Source: Paenibacillus sp. BIC5C1 (lineage in GTDB: Bacteria; Bacillota; Bacilli; Paenibacillales; Paenibacillaceae). Taken from it: a stretch of 64,000 bases of DNA. The translations under genes were made by a program, and so were the position numbers. The notes under the pieces are model-generated. The model had not been told where the DNA came from, ran no database searches, and was given only the letters and a program-made list of their open reading frames with translations. The stretch spans positions 7,014,282 through 7,078,281 of the forward strand of contig NZ_CP135922.1 in the NCBI RefSeq assembly GCF_032399705.1, written 5' to 3'. This document shows, piece after piece, positions 7,896 through 17,156 of this stretch (within the stretch, counting starts at the first letter, position 1; the number at the start of each line of letters is the position of its first letter).

Positions 7896-8208
7896 CCTTT
7901 CTGTATCCAGCTATGCTCCCGATTCACAACCGCTTATCCATACAGGATAGCCACTTCTCTGTTCTATCACACCTGCCGCGGAAAAGAAACCCCTAGCCCC
8001 CATTTATCGTGTCCAACTTCCGTCAATCCTCTCATTTCAGCACAAAAAAAACCAAAAAAGCGTCACTTCTCGACACCCGGTTGGCATCCCAAAGTAACAC
8101 TTCTCCAAATTCCGAATCTATCCCACTCATTCGTTACTATTCATATTACTGCACGTATGAAAGCCATCGTCCTATTGTATTCAATCCATCCTCAATGGAT
8201 AGTGTATC
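7896..8208. other. Intergenic, no gene seen
   Basis: About 310 bases between the CxxH/CxxC gene and the lipoprotein gene. The frames present on the plus strand are fragmentary and lack ribosome binding sites. An A-rich tract (8041-8058) follows a short GC segment but makes no convincing hairpin. Confidence 0.4.
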
Positions 8209-8730
8209 TTACTCCAGCCCCGACTGCGCCTTCGTCAGCAGCTTGCCGCCCTGGAATGCGATTACTGCATTGGCTCCCGAACCCCCGGTGCCCTTATAGT
8301 TATAAACCACCATATTTTCCGCTTCGCTCAATGCTTCGCCTTCACCGCCAAGAATATCGATAACTTCCTCTACCGCCATGCCAACCTCAAGCTTTTCATA
8401 CTGGGCAAACGTAATCAGCACCCCATCGCCCTTTCCAGCCGATCCGTTGTTTCCCGAGCCAACAGGTGCTTTACCTCCAGGCTCATTCACCGCAATCACG
8501 GTGGAGCTCAGCTCTTCCAGCTTTTTCTCCAGATCCGCGATCTTTTTGTTCTGCTCACTATTCTTCTCGCTCTGATCAGCAAGCTTCTTCTCCAAACCTG
8601 TAATCTTCTCCTGTAAACCACTAACATCAGCAGTCCCTGACGGGGACACCTCAGAAGTACATGCGGACAAAACAAACAGCGCAGATACCAAGCCTGTTCC
8701 ACCCAACATGGTTTTCGTCAAACGTTTCAT
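8209..8730 (-). CDS. Coiled-coil lipoprotein with SmpA/OmlA-like C-terminal domain
   Basis: A 173-residue predicted lipoprotein. The signal ends in a lipobox (LFVLSAC), giving a lipidated Cys near residue 24. Residues 36-75 form a short coiled coil (ITGLEKKLADQSEKN and following). After a Gly/Asn/Ser linker, residues 105-173 (FAQYEKLEVGMAVEEVIDIL, VVYNYKGTGGSGANAVIAFQ) resemble the small SmpA/OmlA or BLIP-like fold. The start is ATG at 8730, with AAGGGG 8 bases upstream, rather than the ATG six codons earlier. The function is unknown and the protein is probably extracytoplasmic. Confidence 0.75.
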   Translation of the reverse strand: MKRLTKTMLGGTGLVSALFVLSACTSEVSPSGTADVSGLQEKITGLEKKLADQSEKNSEQNKKIADLEKKLEELSSTVIAVNEPGGKAPVGSGNNGSAGKGDGVLITFAQYEKLEVGMAVEEVIDILGGEGEALSEAENMVVYNYKGTGGSGANAVIAFQGGKLLTKAQSGLE

Positions 8731-8947
8731 TGAAATAACCCCTTCCACTCCAGATTAGAATACAGATCGACAAACAGATGTTACTCGCACAGCCGCCCAT
8801 CACCAACACATTCCCAACAGTTTACCATAAATGAAACCCTTTATAACAGAGACTTTGGCTCTGGTCCTAACCTATCATTGGGAACCGACAAAATCCCCTC
8901 TGTAACCTCATGAATTTGGTTTATATGTAAATCAAGATTAGTGCAAT

Positions 8948-8990
8948 AAAAAAGAGCGGATCAACGAGTTGACCGACTCTCTTTTATTAC
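8948..8990 (-). terminator. Terminator for htrA
   Basis: The minus strand forms a stem of about 14 bp with small mismatches (AGAGTCGGTCAAC / TTGATCCGCTCT) followed by TTTTTTATT. It lies 47 bases after the htrA stop and closes the walR-htrA gene cluster. Confidence 0.8.
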
Positions 8991-9036
8991 CCTATTTCTG
9001 TGTATTTCTGTGTGCCATGCACATGAGAGCAATTCT

Positions 9037-10314
9037 TTACTCCGGTTTATCCGTGAGCTTCACCGACACCTTCTCGGCGTTGCCATCCCGGTAAAAGGTG
9101 ATTTCAATCGTATCGCCGATCTTCTTCTTATCGTACAGATATTTCCGCAGATCCAGCGTAGAGGTAATTTTTTGCCCATCAAATTCCGTAATGACATCAT
9201 TCAGCTTCATGCCCGCTTCGGATGCTGGACCGGACGCCTCCAGCACAACCACACCGCTGTCCACGTGGGATGGCAGCTTCAGGTCTTTACGCTGCTCGTC
9301 ATCCAGTGGGGCGTATGGATTGCTCAGATCGACGGTATACACACCCAGATATGGACGAGATACTTTGCCATTCAGCAGCAGGGAATCGACAGTCTTCATC
9401 ACTTCGTTCATCGGAATCGCAAAGCCGAGGCCTTCAACACCTGTATCCGAGATCTTCATCGTGTTGATGCCGACCAATTTGCCGTTCAGATCGGCCAACG
9501 CTCCACCACTGTTGCCTTCGTTAATCGCCGCATCCGTCTGGATTACGTTTTGTTCCCAGTCGTACACACCATCCTGATTAATGGATACCGGCAAGATCCG
9601 ATCTGTATAACTCACAATACCGGATGTCAGTGTGCCACCCAGACCGAGTGGATTACCGATCGCCAGCACCGTTTGACCGCGCTGAAGTTTGCTGGAATCA
9701 CCAAGCTCAGCGGCTGGACCGATGCCCTTATCATCTTGCACAGACAATACCGCAATGTCACTCACCCGGTCTTTGCCCACCAGCTTCGCCTTATGCGTTT
9801 CCCCATCCACCGTTACAATCTCCAGATCACTCGCGCCTTCCACGACGTGATGGTTGGTCATGATGTAGGCTTTGCCATCTTCCTTCTTGAAAATGACCCC
9901 TGATCCCAACGCGGAATCCTCCATCGACAGGCTGCTGCCCGTTTTATGGTTCACGATACTCACCACAGAAGGGCGAACCTTCGCCGCTGCCTGGATAATC
10001 CGGTCGTACGGATCAGCCGCCTGCGCTGTCTGTGTACCGCCTCCGCCGTTCCCTGCAGCGTTAGCCAGAGGTAATGATGCAGGCTGCATGATAAAGCTGA
10101 ACAGCGTAACGGTCACAATGGAGCTGATTACCGAACTGATCACGGCTACCTTGACCGTGGAGCTAAAGCCCGAGCGTGACTTACGTGGATTCTGCCAGCG
10201 GTCCCGTCCTCTGCCCCTGCCTCCAGGGCGAATGATCTGAAGTTTACCTTTCTGTTCAGGTTCGGCGCGTCTTGATACTTTGGTTGAATAAAAATCGTCT
10301 CCAAACAATCCCAT
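9037..10314 (-). CDS. htrA: HtrA/DegP-type serine protease
   Basis: A 425-residue membrane-anchored protease for envelope protein quality control, last gene of the walRK cluster. It has a cytoplasmic N-terminus of about 55 residues and one membrane segment (VAVISSVISSIVTVTLFSFI). The trypsin-like domain carries His in NHHVVEG, Asp in DIAVLSV and Ser in EGNSGGAL. One C-terminal PDZ domain follows (YLGVYTVDL to the end). The start at 10314 (MGLFGDDFYS) fits GGGGAGAGG upstream better than the ATG 11 codons earlier. It is separated from walJ by about 900 bases that hold a structured repeat and a small convergent gene. Confidence 0.95.
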   Translation of the reverse strand: MGLFGDDFYSTKVSRRAEPEQKGKLQIIRPGGRGRGRDRWQNPRKSRSGFSSTVKVAVISSVISSIVTVTLFSFIMQPASLPLANAAGNGGGGTQTAQAADPYDRIIQAAAKVRPSVVSIVNHKTGSSLSMEDSALGSGVIFKKEDGKAYIMTNHHVVEGASDLEIVTVDGETHKAKLVGKDRVSDIAVLSVQDDKGIGPAAELGDSSKLQRGQTVLAIGNPLGLGGTLTSGIVSYTDRILPVSINQDGVYDWEQNVIQTDAAINEGNSGGALADLNGKLVGINTMKISDTGVEGLGFAIPMNEVMKTVDSLLLNGKVSRPYLGVYTVDLSNPYAPLDDEQRKDLKLPSHVDSGVVVLEASGPASEAGMKLNDVITEFDGQKITSTLDLRKYLYDKKKIGDTIEITFYRDGNAEKVSVKLTDKPE

Positions 10315-10399
10315 CGTGATCCTCTCCCCTTCGTTGTCACGCATCAAGACCCTGACTGCCGCCCGATCGTTTTGGCATGGCCAACGATGGTGTTCTCAC

Positions 10400-10543
10400 A
10401 TAGCCCACTCCGCCGGCAGACGAACCTTCCGATCGCTGTTACTCACAAATTTTATTGATTACCCTCTAATAAGGTAAAAATTTGTTCATAAAGGCGAGCA
10501 CTCCGTTTCTTCAGGTTCCTTCTGCCGTCTCCGTTACGTGAAG
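10400..10543 (-). repeat. Structured dispersed repeat, copy 1
   Basis: On the minus strand this runs from CTTCACGTAACGGAG to GGCGGAGTGG and matches 12878-13024 (plus strand) along its length. The first 48-base block has only four differences. Nested pairings are visible: GGCAGA..AACCT with AGGTT..TCTGCC outside, then ACAAATTTT with AAAATTTGT, around an inner hairpin. It lies just upstream of htrA, in the same direction as the operon. Confidence 0.75.
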
Positions 10544-11043
10544 ACCCCAACTCATTCTTCCATGCCTTCTTGCATAAAAAATCGTTTTGCATATCGCTGC
10601 CATCCCCACTAACTCGAAATGAAGCGTCTATGTACAACAGAACGGACATCCCATTCTGCCTGTGACTCTATCAGAAATGCTCTCGCATTCTACGACATGC
10701 CTTTTTGCGCGCAAAACAGCCTCTACTATAAAAGCTCCTTATATACTAAACACGCCAAATCTTAAAAAGTTGCATAATTACGAAGATTAACGGAAATTTC
10801 CGCTATAACGCGCTTAACAATAAAGGTCCATAGTATCTATCACCACAAAACTCAGATCGTTAAGCGCAATTTTGCCTATTCCCGTGAACTTTTTCATCTT
10901 CTTAAGCAAAATGCAGCCCCTGGTTCAGCATACACGTCCCTTACGTGTAATTATAGCGGCAAAAAGAGGAATGTTTTCCATCAAGCCTGACTACAATAAT
11001 AGTAAAAGACAATTCGAAGCTTCATAGAAGGAGGATTCACATT
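10544..11043. other. Intergenic, no gene seen
   Basis: About 500 bases, AT-rich towards the right, between the repeat and the small plus-strand gene. It presumably carries the promoter of that gene. No terminator or known RNA motif was identified. Confidence 0.4.
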
Positions 11044-11256
11044 ATGGATCGCACGCGTACACTCACAGCCATGGATGAAGTTCATATGGCGGCCAAGCTG
11101 GCCGATCTCAAGGAAGAACATTACCGCAATACCCTTGCCCTAAGCACGATTATTGAACTGCTCGTCGACAAAGGCATTCTGACCCGCGAGGAAGTGGAGC
11201 GCAAAGCTACCGAACTTGACAGCTTTATGGCTCACCCACCCTATCCCATGGCGTAG
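11044..11256 (+). CDS. Small conserved-looking helical protein
   Basis: A 70-residue protein (MDRTRTLTAMDEVHMAAKLA and onward) with a strong AAGGAGG ribosome binding site 8 bases upstream. It is predicted helical, with the segment LLVDKGILTREEVERKATEL resembling a helix-turn-helix-like or subunit-interface helix pair. There is no signal peptide. It is convergent with walJ and overlaps its 3' end by 32 bases. The family is not recognised, but the ribosome binding site and composition favour a real gene. Confidence 0.7.
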   Translation: MDRTRTLTAMDEVHMAAKLADLKEEHYRNTLALSTIIELLVDKGILTREEVERKATELDSFMAHPPYPMA

Positions 11257-12031
11257 GCCGATCATAATACGTATCACAGAGCTTGAACTCATGATCCCGA
11301 TAAAAGCAACCACGGCTCTCCATCGCATCACGCACGGTCATTTTCGCCAAGTCCATCATATTATGATCCCGGCTCAAATGTGCCAGATACGTGCGTTTGA
11401 TGCGTCCGTTCATCAGTTCACTAAGCGCAGCTCCCGCCGCTTCGTTCGACAAATGCCCAATGTCGCTCAGAATGCGGCGCTTGGTGTTCCATGGATACCG
11501 CCCCATGCGCAGCAATTCGACATCATGATTCGCCTCCAGCACAAGTACATCCGAATCCGAGATCGCATCGCGAACCTTGTCGCTCATATATCCGAGATCC
11601 GTCGCGACGGACAACTTCTCACTGCCATCGTCGAACGTGTAACCTACCGGTTCCGCTGCATCATGGGAGATGCCGAAAGATTCCACGCGCAGGGAGCCAA
11701 AATCATGCTTTTCACCCGTCTCAAACACCCTCCGGTTTTCCTCTGGAATCGCCCCCACGGACTTCTCCAGTGCGGCCCACGTATTCGTGTTTGCATAGAT
11801 TGGTAAATTATATTTCCGAGACATCGCGCCTAGTCCTTTAATGTGATCGGAATGTTCATGTGTAACCAGAATCCCGTCCAGCTCCGTTCCCGAAATCTCC
11901 CGTTCCAGAAACAATGCCTCCAGCCGCTTCGCGCTGAGACCTGCATCAATCATGAGGGATGTGCCCCCATGCTGTATAACCGTGGCATTCCCTGTCGAAC
12001 CGCTGGATAACACGGTAAAATATATCCCCAT
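11225..12031 (-). CDS. walJ: Metallo-beta-lactamase-fold hydrolase WalJ (YycJ)
   Basis: A 268-residue member of the beta-lactamase-fold nucleases. The metal motif THEHSDHIKG (HxHxDH) is at about residues 57-66, with further ligands around SFGISHDA and SVATDLG. It starts MGIYFTVLSSGSTGNA. In Bacillus and relatives walJ is co-transcribed with walRK and has been linked to coordinating replication or DNA damage with division. Here it starts 6 bases after the yycI stop, so the two are coupled. Its 3' end overlaps the small gene at 11044. Confidence 0.95.
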   Translation of the reverse strand: MGIYFTVLSSGSTGNATVIQHGGTSLMIDAGLSAKRLEALFLEREISGTELDGILVTHEHSDHIKGLGAMSRKYNLPIYANTNTWAALEKSVGAIPEENRRVFETGEKHDFGSLRVESFGISHDAAEPVGYTFDDGSEKLSVATDLGYMSDKVRDAISDSDVLVLEANHDVELLRMGRYPWNTKRRILSDIGHLSNEAAGAALSELMNGRIKRTYLAHLSRDHNMMDLAKMTVRDAMESRGCFYRDHEFKLCDTYYDRPTPWDRVGEP

Positions 12032-12037
12032 AACGCA

Positions 12038-12781
12038 TTACTCCCCTGGTTTGTCTGTCTTGGGACTGAATACATCCCCACTGATGCCCTGCACGTACAA
12101 CACTTCGCCACTTTCCAGCACGAACCGCCATGCCGGCATCGCCACCTGCATATCTGAATTGAACAACTGGCCGTAATAGCCCAACTGAATATCTTTGACA
12201 ATCGCATCATTTGGCAAAAAGTTCTCGATCAGCGTACCCAGCGCCTTCGAAGCCGGAAGCACCTGCTGATCGCTTTCCTCCGCTGTCGTAATCCGCACCG
12301 GAGTCTGACGGTAACCCGTAATTTTCTGATCGCTGTAGAATAGCTCCAGACTAACATTGAAGAGCGGCCATTTGCCATCCACTAACGGATGAAGCACAAA
12401 TGCCCCATCCTCCGCCATCAACTGATCCCATCGATACGTACCGATCTGGGGAATCTCGTCTTGTAGTGCATCCTCCAACTCGCTTTGCGAGAAGATCAGC
12501 TTGCTGTCCACGGTATTTTCCAGTTCAACATCAATGCCTGTCTTGTTATCTTCAATGAATTCATACGACAGCTTCGGCAGCTTCGGCGTCTCATTCGGAA
12601 TAGGAGCCAGCACCTGAATGCCCTTCTCCTCCATCGCCTGCTGTGTATTATCCGCCAGTGAGGTGAAGTCCAGATTGGCTCCGGCCGTCTCCCGCGCATC
12701 CATCCAGATCTGGTATCCCAGCACCAGATTGAGCAGCAGGAAGGCATAGATCAACACATTTTTCGCCCGTCCCCAATCCAA
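12038..12781 (-). CDS. yycI: WalK regulatory protein YycI
   Basis: A 247-residue single-pass membrane protein that, with YycH, contacts the sensor kinase WalK. Translation most likely begins at TTG 12781 (MDWGRAKNVLIYAFLLLNLV). It has AAGGAGG 8 bases upstream and matches the MDW start of the family. Upstream in-frame ATGs lack ribosome binding sites. One N-terminal helix anchors an extracytoplasmic domain. The gap to yycH is about 275 bases, unusually wide for this operon, because repeat copy 2 lies in it. Confidence 0.9.
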   Translation of the reverse strand: MDWGRAKNVLIYAFLLLNLVLGYQIWMDARETAGANLDFTSLADNTQQAMEEKGIQVLAPIPNETPKLPKLSYEFIEDNKTGIDVELENTVDSKLIFSQSELEDALQDEIPQIGTYRWDQLMAEDGAFVLHPLVDGKWPLFNVSLELFYSDQKITGYRQTPVRITTAEESDQQVLPASKALGTLIENFLPNDAIVKDIQLGYYGQLFNSDMQVAMPAWRFVLESGEVLYVQGISGDVFSPKTDKPGE

Positions 12782-12877
12782 AACATACACCTCCTTCATT
12801 AGACTTCTTGAAATACTTTCTATAGTTGCCCAACCTGCCACTGCTACTTTAGTCTTTTATAGACTTTGAACATAATG

Positions 12878-13024
12878 CTTCACGATAACGGAGAGGGCAG
12901 AAAAAACCTGAAGAAACGTAGTGCTCGCCTTTATTCCCGGATTTCTCCCTTTAACTAAAGGGAATCAATGAAATCTGGGAATAACAGCGATCGGAAGGTT
13001 GTTCTGACCGCGGAGTGGATAATG
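12878..13024 (+). repeat. Structured dispersed repeat, copy 2
   Basis: Matches copy 1 (10400-10543) in inverted orientation. The block 12886-12933 differs at four of 48 positions, and AACAGCGATCGGAAGGTT is shared. The variable centre pairs as GGATTTC / GAAATCT around TCCCTTT-AACT-AAAGGGA, where copy 1 has different but also complementary bases. It is inserted between yycH and yycI, antisense to the operon. Confidence 0.75.
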
Positions 13025-13056
13025 CAGCCCACCTTATGTTTAATGACTATAACCCA

Positions 13057-14337
13057 TCAAGAAACGGTGGTTTCCTCCCCGTTTCCGAAGCGGATTACCC
13101 ATACCGGGATCAGCTTCATCCCATCCTCAATGCTGGATGGACGGTACGCCGGATACACGTCTACGACCTTACGATTGGTACCCGCCACCTTCTGGATGAG
13201 CGCCTTCAGCTTGTCCCCACCGGGCAGGGTGACCGATTTCTTCGTCTCCGCGCCTTCGTTCAGATATTCGAGCGAACGCTCATAACTGGACACTGTCTCC
13301 TGCTGCATTTCCATGCTGATCGTGCCGAACCGGAACTGCATCGAGTCCATAATCGGGAAGCTGCTGTAATATTGCTGGAACTGAAGCTTCGTCTTTGTAT
13401 CGGTAGTATCCAGCATCATGCGTGATCGACCTTTCCAGCCACCGTGCTGATTCACAAAATCAACCGCGGACAGCGCATCCTTCGCTGCATCAATCTGTCC
13501 CGCAGGCGGTGCCGCCGGATCGGTATAACTAATCCAGCGCTGTTCTTGCTTCACTTGCAGACTGCGTTTGCTGTCTGTATAGATCTCCGATCCATCCTTT
13601 TCCCGAATGTTTCGGGTCATGCTTGGATCAAAGAATAGGCTGCGCTGCATTTGTTCGACAGTGAACTGGCCTGTAGGCACGTCAGCCTCAATCGTTTCCA
13701 GTGCTTCAGCCGGGATATAATACCCGCCATCCATCAGCGTATAAGGTGTCCAGCTGCTGCCGAAGTCCACATGCTGCTGCACGTCCTGTACGGTCAGATC
13801 CGCCTGCGTCGCCTCGTAGACCACATCGCCTTTGGCGCTGAAGAACAGGGCGTGAGCCTTGGTTTCATTTTTGGCCGTATAGATCGAGATCCGGTTAATC
13901 GTTTCCCCCTGGAAGAGAGAGTCTGTCCCGAGCCGCATCACGCGCTGTAACAACGCTACAGGGATGCCTTCCTTGAACGACAGCTCAAAGCCAGGATTCT
14001 CCTTGCGAATCTGATCCCAGTTGACCGATTGCACGCTCCGACGCTGGAAATCATCAAACGTACGCCCCTGCAACCGTGAATAGATCAACTGATAGAACGT
14101 ATTGCCCGGATAAAACACCGTATGTTTGTCCTCTCCCAGATGAATAACCATCTGATCAGGGAAAATTAAATCTTCAATATTGCGCTCCTGGCCCATATTT
14201 TCGGTTTTTACATAGTTCGTCTCTGACGTCACAATCGAATCGCCCCCGCCGGGCAAACGATAGATCAGGAAGTAACTTTGTACCAAACTGGCAACGACGA
14301 GGGAAGCAAGCACCAGCGATTTAATCCGCTCTTTCAA
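13057..14337 (-). CDS. yycH: WalK regulatory protein YycH
   Basis: A 426-residue membrane-anchored regulator that works with YycI on WalK. It has one N-terminal helix (SLVLASLVVASLVQSYFLIY) and a large extracytoplasmic part. The start is TTG at 14337 (MKERIKSLVL), with AAGGAGG 8 bases upstream, overlapping the walK 3' end by 17 bases. The ATG seven codons earlier has no such site. The length is normal for the family. The stop lies about 33 bases from the inserted repeat. Confidence 0.9.
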   Translation of the reverse strand: MKERIKSLVLASLVVASLVQSYFLIYRLPGGGDSIVTSETNYVKTENMGQERNIEDLIFPDQMVIHLGEDKHTVFYPGNTFYQLIYSRLQGRTFDDFQRRSVQSVNWDQIRKENPGFELSFKEGIPVALLQRVMRLGTDSLFQGETINRISIYTAKNETKAHALFFSAKGDVVYEATQADLTVQDVQQHVDFGSSWTPYTLMDGGYYIPAEALETIEADVPTGQFTVEQMQRSLFFDPSMTRNIREKDGSEIYTDSKRSLQVKQEQRWISYTDPAAPPAGQIDAAKDALSAVDFVNQHGGWKGRSRMMLDTTDTKTKLQFQQYYSSFPIMDSMQFRFGTISMEMQQETVSSYERSLEYLNEGAETKKSVTLPGGDKLKALIQKVAGTNRKVVDVYPAYRPSSIEDGMKLIPVWVIRFGNGEETTVS

Positions 14338-16171
14338 GGTGCTCACCTCCTTCCTCACGCATGGGCAGTGTGAACGTTACCGTCGTCCCCACGTCCACCT
14401 CGGACTCCAGTGAGATATTGCCGTCGTGGGCCTTCACAATTTCCCGGGCAATGGACAACCCAAGCCCTGTGCCGCCCATACTGCGGGAACGAGCCTTGTC
14501 TACCCGATAAAACCGTTCAAAAATGCGATCCAAATCCCGCTGTGGAATCCCCATCCCCGTATCGGTCACCGATATGGCGAGAGTATGATCATCATTGCGT
14601 CTGGCCGCAATAGTAATTGTGCCACCTTCGAGCGTGTATTTCAGCGCGTTGGACACGACATTATCAAGCACCTGATCAATTTGGTCGCGATCCAGCGGAA
14701 CCGCTGGAATCCCGTTCTCCACAGAAAGCACAGGCTGAATATCCTTCTGATGCATCTGGAACGAAAAACGGTCCGACACTTCTTCCAACATCTCCATGAT
14801 ATCGGTTGGCTGTTTGCGTAGCATCGCTTCCTTGGAATCGAGCCTGGACAGATGCAGCAGATCCGTAACCAAGCGAATCATACGCTCCGTCTCATTCTGG
14901 ATTACTCCAACGAATCGTCCAGCGAGCTGCGGATCTTCCAGAGCCCCATCATCCAGCGCTTCCGCGTAGCTTTTGATGGTGGTAAGTGGTGTACGTAGCT
15001 CATGGGAGACATTCGCCACGAATTCACGTCGTGACGCTTCCAGTTCTTCCTGCTCGGTAACATCCTGAAGCACAGCGATCGTACCGGTAATGCCTAGCTC
15101 ACGACGATGAACCGGTGTAAACGTCATGCGAATGACAACGGGATCTTCTTGTCCCGCAGGTGCAATCTGGAGCAGTGTCGAACCTGTAAAACCACTGGCT
15201 AACGCCTCTGCATCTTCCGGATCAATACCGAGCAATACGGCAAAGTGTCGTCCCTCAATGTCCGCCGGACGCATGCCCAGAATGCTGCTGGCACGGCGAT
15301 TCACCAGAATGACTTTGCCATATTCGTCCGTTGCGACCACGCCATCGCTCATATTGGTCAGAATGGACGTGAGCTTCTCTTTCTCCTCTTCGTTCTGGGA
15401 GAGTGCATCTCGCAATCTGCTGGTCATATAGTTGAACGCCCGACTGAGCTGTCCAATCTCATCCGTTCCGAATACAGGGGTCTGCTGATCGAAGTTGCCT
15501 TCCGCGACCGCCGTCGCCCTTCGGGTGACTTCCTTGATCGGCTGCGTAATGGTATGTGACAGAATGACACCGAGCACCGCAGTTAATACCAAGGCAATCA
15601 AAATTCCGGAGATAAAAATCTTGTTAATGCCCTCCATTGTGGCATATAACTCATTCATGGAGGCGGCGATGTAAACCGCGCCGATAATCTTGCCGCCGGA
15701 CAGCACCGGCTTGGCAACGACCTTTTTGCGAACATTATCCTCATCCACGATATATTCCTCATTGTCCCGAATGCCTTGCAGCGCACGGCTGACAACGGTT
15801 TGGGTGTTTTTGCGCCCAACATAGTCCGAATGGGAACTGAGCGAGGTGGTCAGCACTTTGCCGCTGGCATCCAGTACCTGAATTTCGGCACCATTAATGT
15901 TGAACAGATTGTTAACCAACACACGCAGGTTTTCCGTTTTGTCCTCGCCAGCCTCAGCTTCCCCACCAGCCATCGTCTCCCCTACAAGTACAGAGAGCAT
16001 CTCAGCCCGTGCCTGCAAATCCTCAGTGAAGTTGCTGGTTAACGAGTTCTTCATCGCACTGACAAAATAAACGCCGATCAATTGCATCGCAATCAGAATC
16101 AGCAGTACATAGATAATAATCAGTTTCGCCTGAATCGTTCGAAAGAACGAAAATCGCGAGAAACGCCCCAT
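14321..16171 (-). CDS. walK: Essential cell-wall sensor histidine kinase WalK
   Basis: A 616-residue kinase of the WalRK system controlling peptidoglycan hydrolases. TM1 is at about 13-38, an extracytoplasmic domain at 39-183, TM2 at 184-206, HAMP at 207-260 and PAS at 265-375. HisKA carries the phospho-acceptor His390 (FVANVSHELRTPLTTIKSY). The ATPase domain at about 495-605 has DNVVSNALKY (N box), DTGMGIP and GGTGLGLSIA (G boxes). Its ATG overlaps the walR stop (TAATG), so translation is coupled. Confidence 0.97.
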   Translation of the reverse strand: MGRFSRFSFFRTIQAKLIIIYVLLILIAMQLIGVYFVSAMKNSLTSNFTEDLQARAEMLSVLVGETMAGGEAEAGEDKTENLRVLVNNLFNINGAEIQVLDASGKVLTTSLSSHSDYVGRKNTQTVVSRALQGIRDNEEYIVDEDNVRKKVVAKPVLSGGKIIGAVYIAASMNELYATMEGINKIFISGILIALVLTAVLGVILSHTITQPIKEVTRRATAVAEGNFDQQTPVFGTDEIGQLSRAFNYMTSRLRDALSQNEEEKEKLTSILTNMSDGVVATDEYGKVILVNRRASSILGMRPADIEGRHFAVLLGIDPEDAEALASGFTGSTLLQIAPAGQEDPVVIRMTFTPVHRRELGITGTIAVLQDVTEQEELEASRREFVANVSHELRTPLTTIKSYAEALDDGALEDPQLAGRFVGVIQNETERMIRLVTDLLHLSRLDSKEAMLRKQPTDIMEMLEEVSDRFSFQMHQKDIQPVLSVENGIPAVPLDRDQIDQVLDNVVSNALKYTLEGGTITIAARRNDDHTLAISVTDTGMGIPQRDLDRIFERFYRVDKARSRSMGGTGLGLSIAREIVKAHDGNISLESEVDVGTTVTFTLPMREEGGEHLERAD

Positions 16172-16893
16172 TATATCCCCACGCTTTTGGGACTGCGCAC
16201 GAGATAACCCAGCCCGCGGCGAGTCAGAATCGTTTCCGGTTTGCTCGGGTTCTCCTCAATCTTCTCACGCAGACGACGAATCGTAACATCCACGGTACGC
16301 ACATCCCCGAAATATTCATATCCCCACACCGCCTGCAGCAGATGTTCACGTGTCATGACCTTGCCGGAATGCTTCGCCATATAATAGAGAAGTTCGTACT
16401 CACGGTGGGTCAGATCCAGCGGTTCGCCGCCTTTGTAAGCTGTATACATGTCCATATCAAACGCCAGATCAAATAAACGCATGACCTGCTTCTCATCATC
16501 TTCCGGCGCTTCTGCCGTGATGGCAGGCTTCTGCCGTCTGCGCATCTGTGCTTTCACCCGCGCGAGCAGCTCGCGCGTACTGAAAGGCTTTGTTACGTAA
16601 TCATCCGCTCCCAGCTCCAGACCGAGCACCTTGTCGATCTCGCCATCCTTTGCAGTCAGCATAATGATCGGCATCTCCAGATGGGCACGCACCTCGCGGC
16701 ACACATCCATACCATCCTTACCTGGCAGCATCAGGTCCAGCAGCATCAGATCCGGCTTCTCGGATAACGCCAATTCAACCGCACGAATGCCATCAAAAGC
16801 GCAGATGACCTCGTACCCCTCTTTTTCCAAATTAAACTTCAGAATGTCCGCAATGGGCTGTTCATCGTCCACCACCAAAATCTTCCCCTGCAT
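16171..16893 (-). CDS. walR: Essential response regulator WalR
   Basis: A 240-residue OmpR/PhoB-type regulator. The receiver domain has acidic residues D9-D10, phospho-acceptor Asp53 in [11 protein letters not shown], Thr in MLTAKDG and Lys in [10 protein letters not shown]. The C-terminal winged helix (about 135-235) includes [17 protein letters not shown] as recognition region. It is phosphorylated by WalK and controls autolysin genes. It is the first gene of the cluster. The upstream region carries the motif TTCAACTTATATA at 16950-16962. Confidence 0.97.
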   Translation of the reverse strand: MQGKILVVDDEQPIADILKFNLEKEGYEVICAFDGIRAVELALSEKPDLMLLDLMLPGKDGMDVCREVRAHLEMPIIMLTAKDGEIDKVLGLELGADDYVTKPFSTRELLARVKAQMRRRQKPAITAEAPEDDEKQVMRLFDLAFDMDMYTAYKGGEPLDLTHREYELLYYMAKHSGKVMTREHLLQAVWGYEYFGDVRTVDVTIRRLREKIEENPSKPETILTRRGLGYLVRSPKSVGI

Positions 16894-17104
16894 CGGCTGT
16901 CTTCACCCCTATATCCTGCTTGATCCGCCTGAGCGGTCTATCTCTCTTATTCAACTTATATAAATTGTGTTTCCTACGATTTCATTGAATATAGTCTATA
17001 TCATATGGCTTGTTGCCTATAGTCTATAGTTTAACATACCTGAAGCACCGTCACATCCCGATCAGGGCCAATGTGCAGCCCAAACTGAAAAATTTTTACA
17101 GCAG

Positions 17105-17138
17105 CAAAAAACAAGGTCAGCATCAACTGCCAACCTTG
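17105..17138 (-). terminator. Terminator of the M23 peptidase gene
   Basis: Minus strand CAAGGTTGGCA-GTTGA-TGCTGACCTTG followed by TTTTTTGC, 19 bases after the stop codon. Confidence 0.85.
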
Positions 17139-17156
17139 CCCTCGATTGCGATATAA

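Noticed and set aside
7626..8363. 245-codon plus-strand frame
   Set aside because: It is antisense to the CxxH/CxxC gene and the lipoprotein gene. Its composition (Pro, His, Cys, Arg-rich) is that of a shadow frame, and it has no ribosome binding site.
10452..10649. 65-codon minus-strand frame upstream of htrA
   Set aside because: It overlaps the structured repeat copy 1, lacks a ribosome binding site, and the corresponding frame is not preserved in copy 2.
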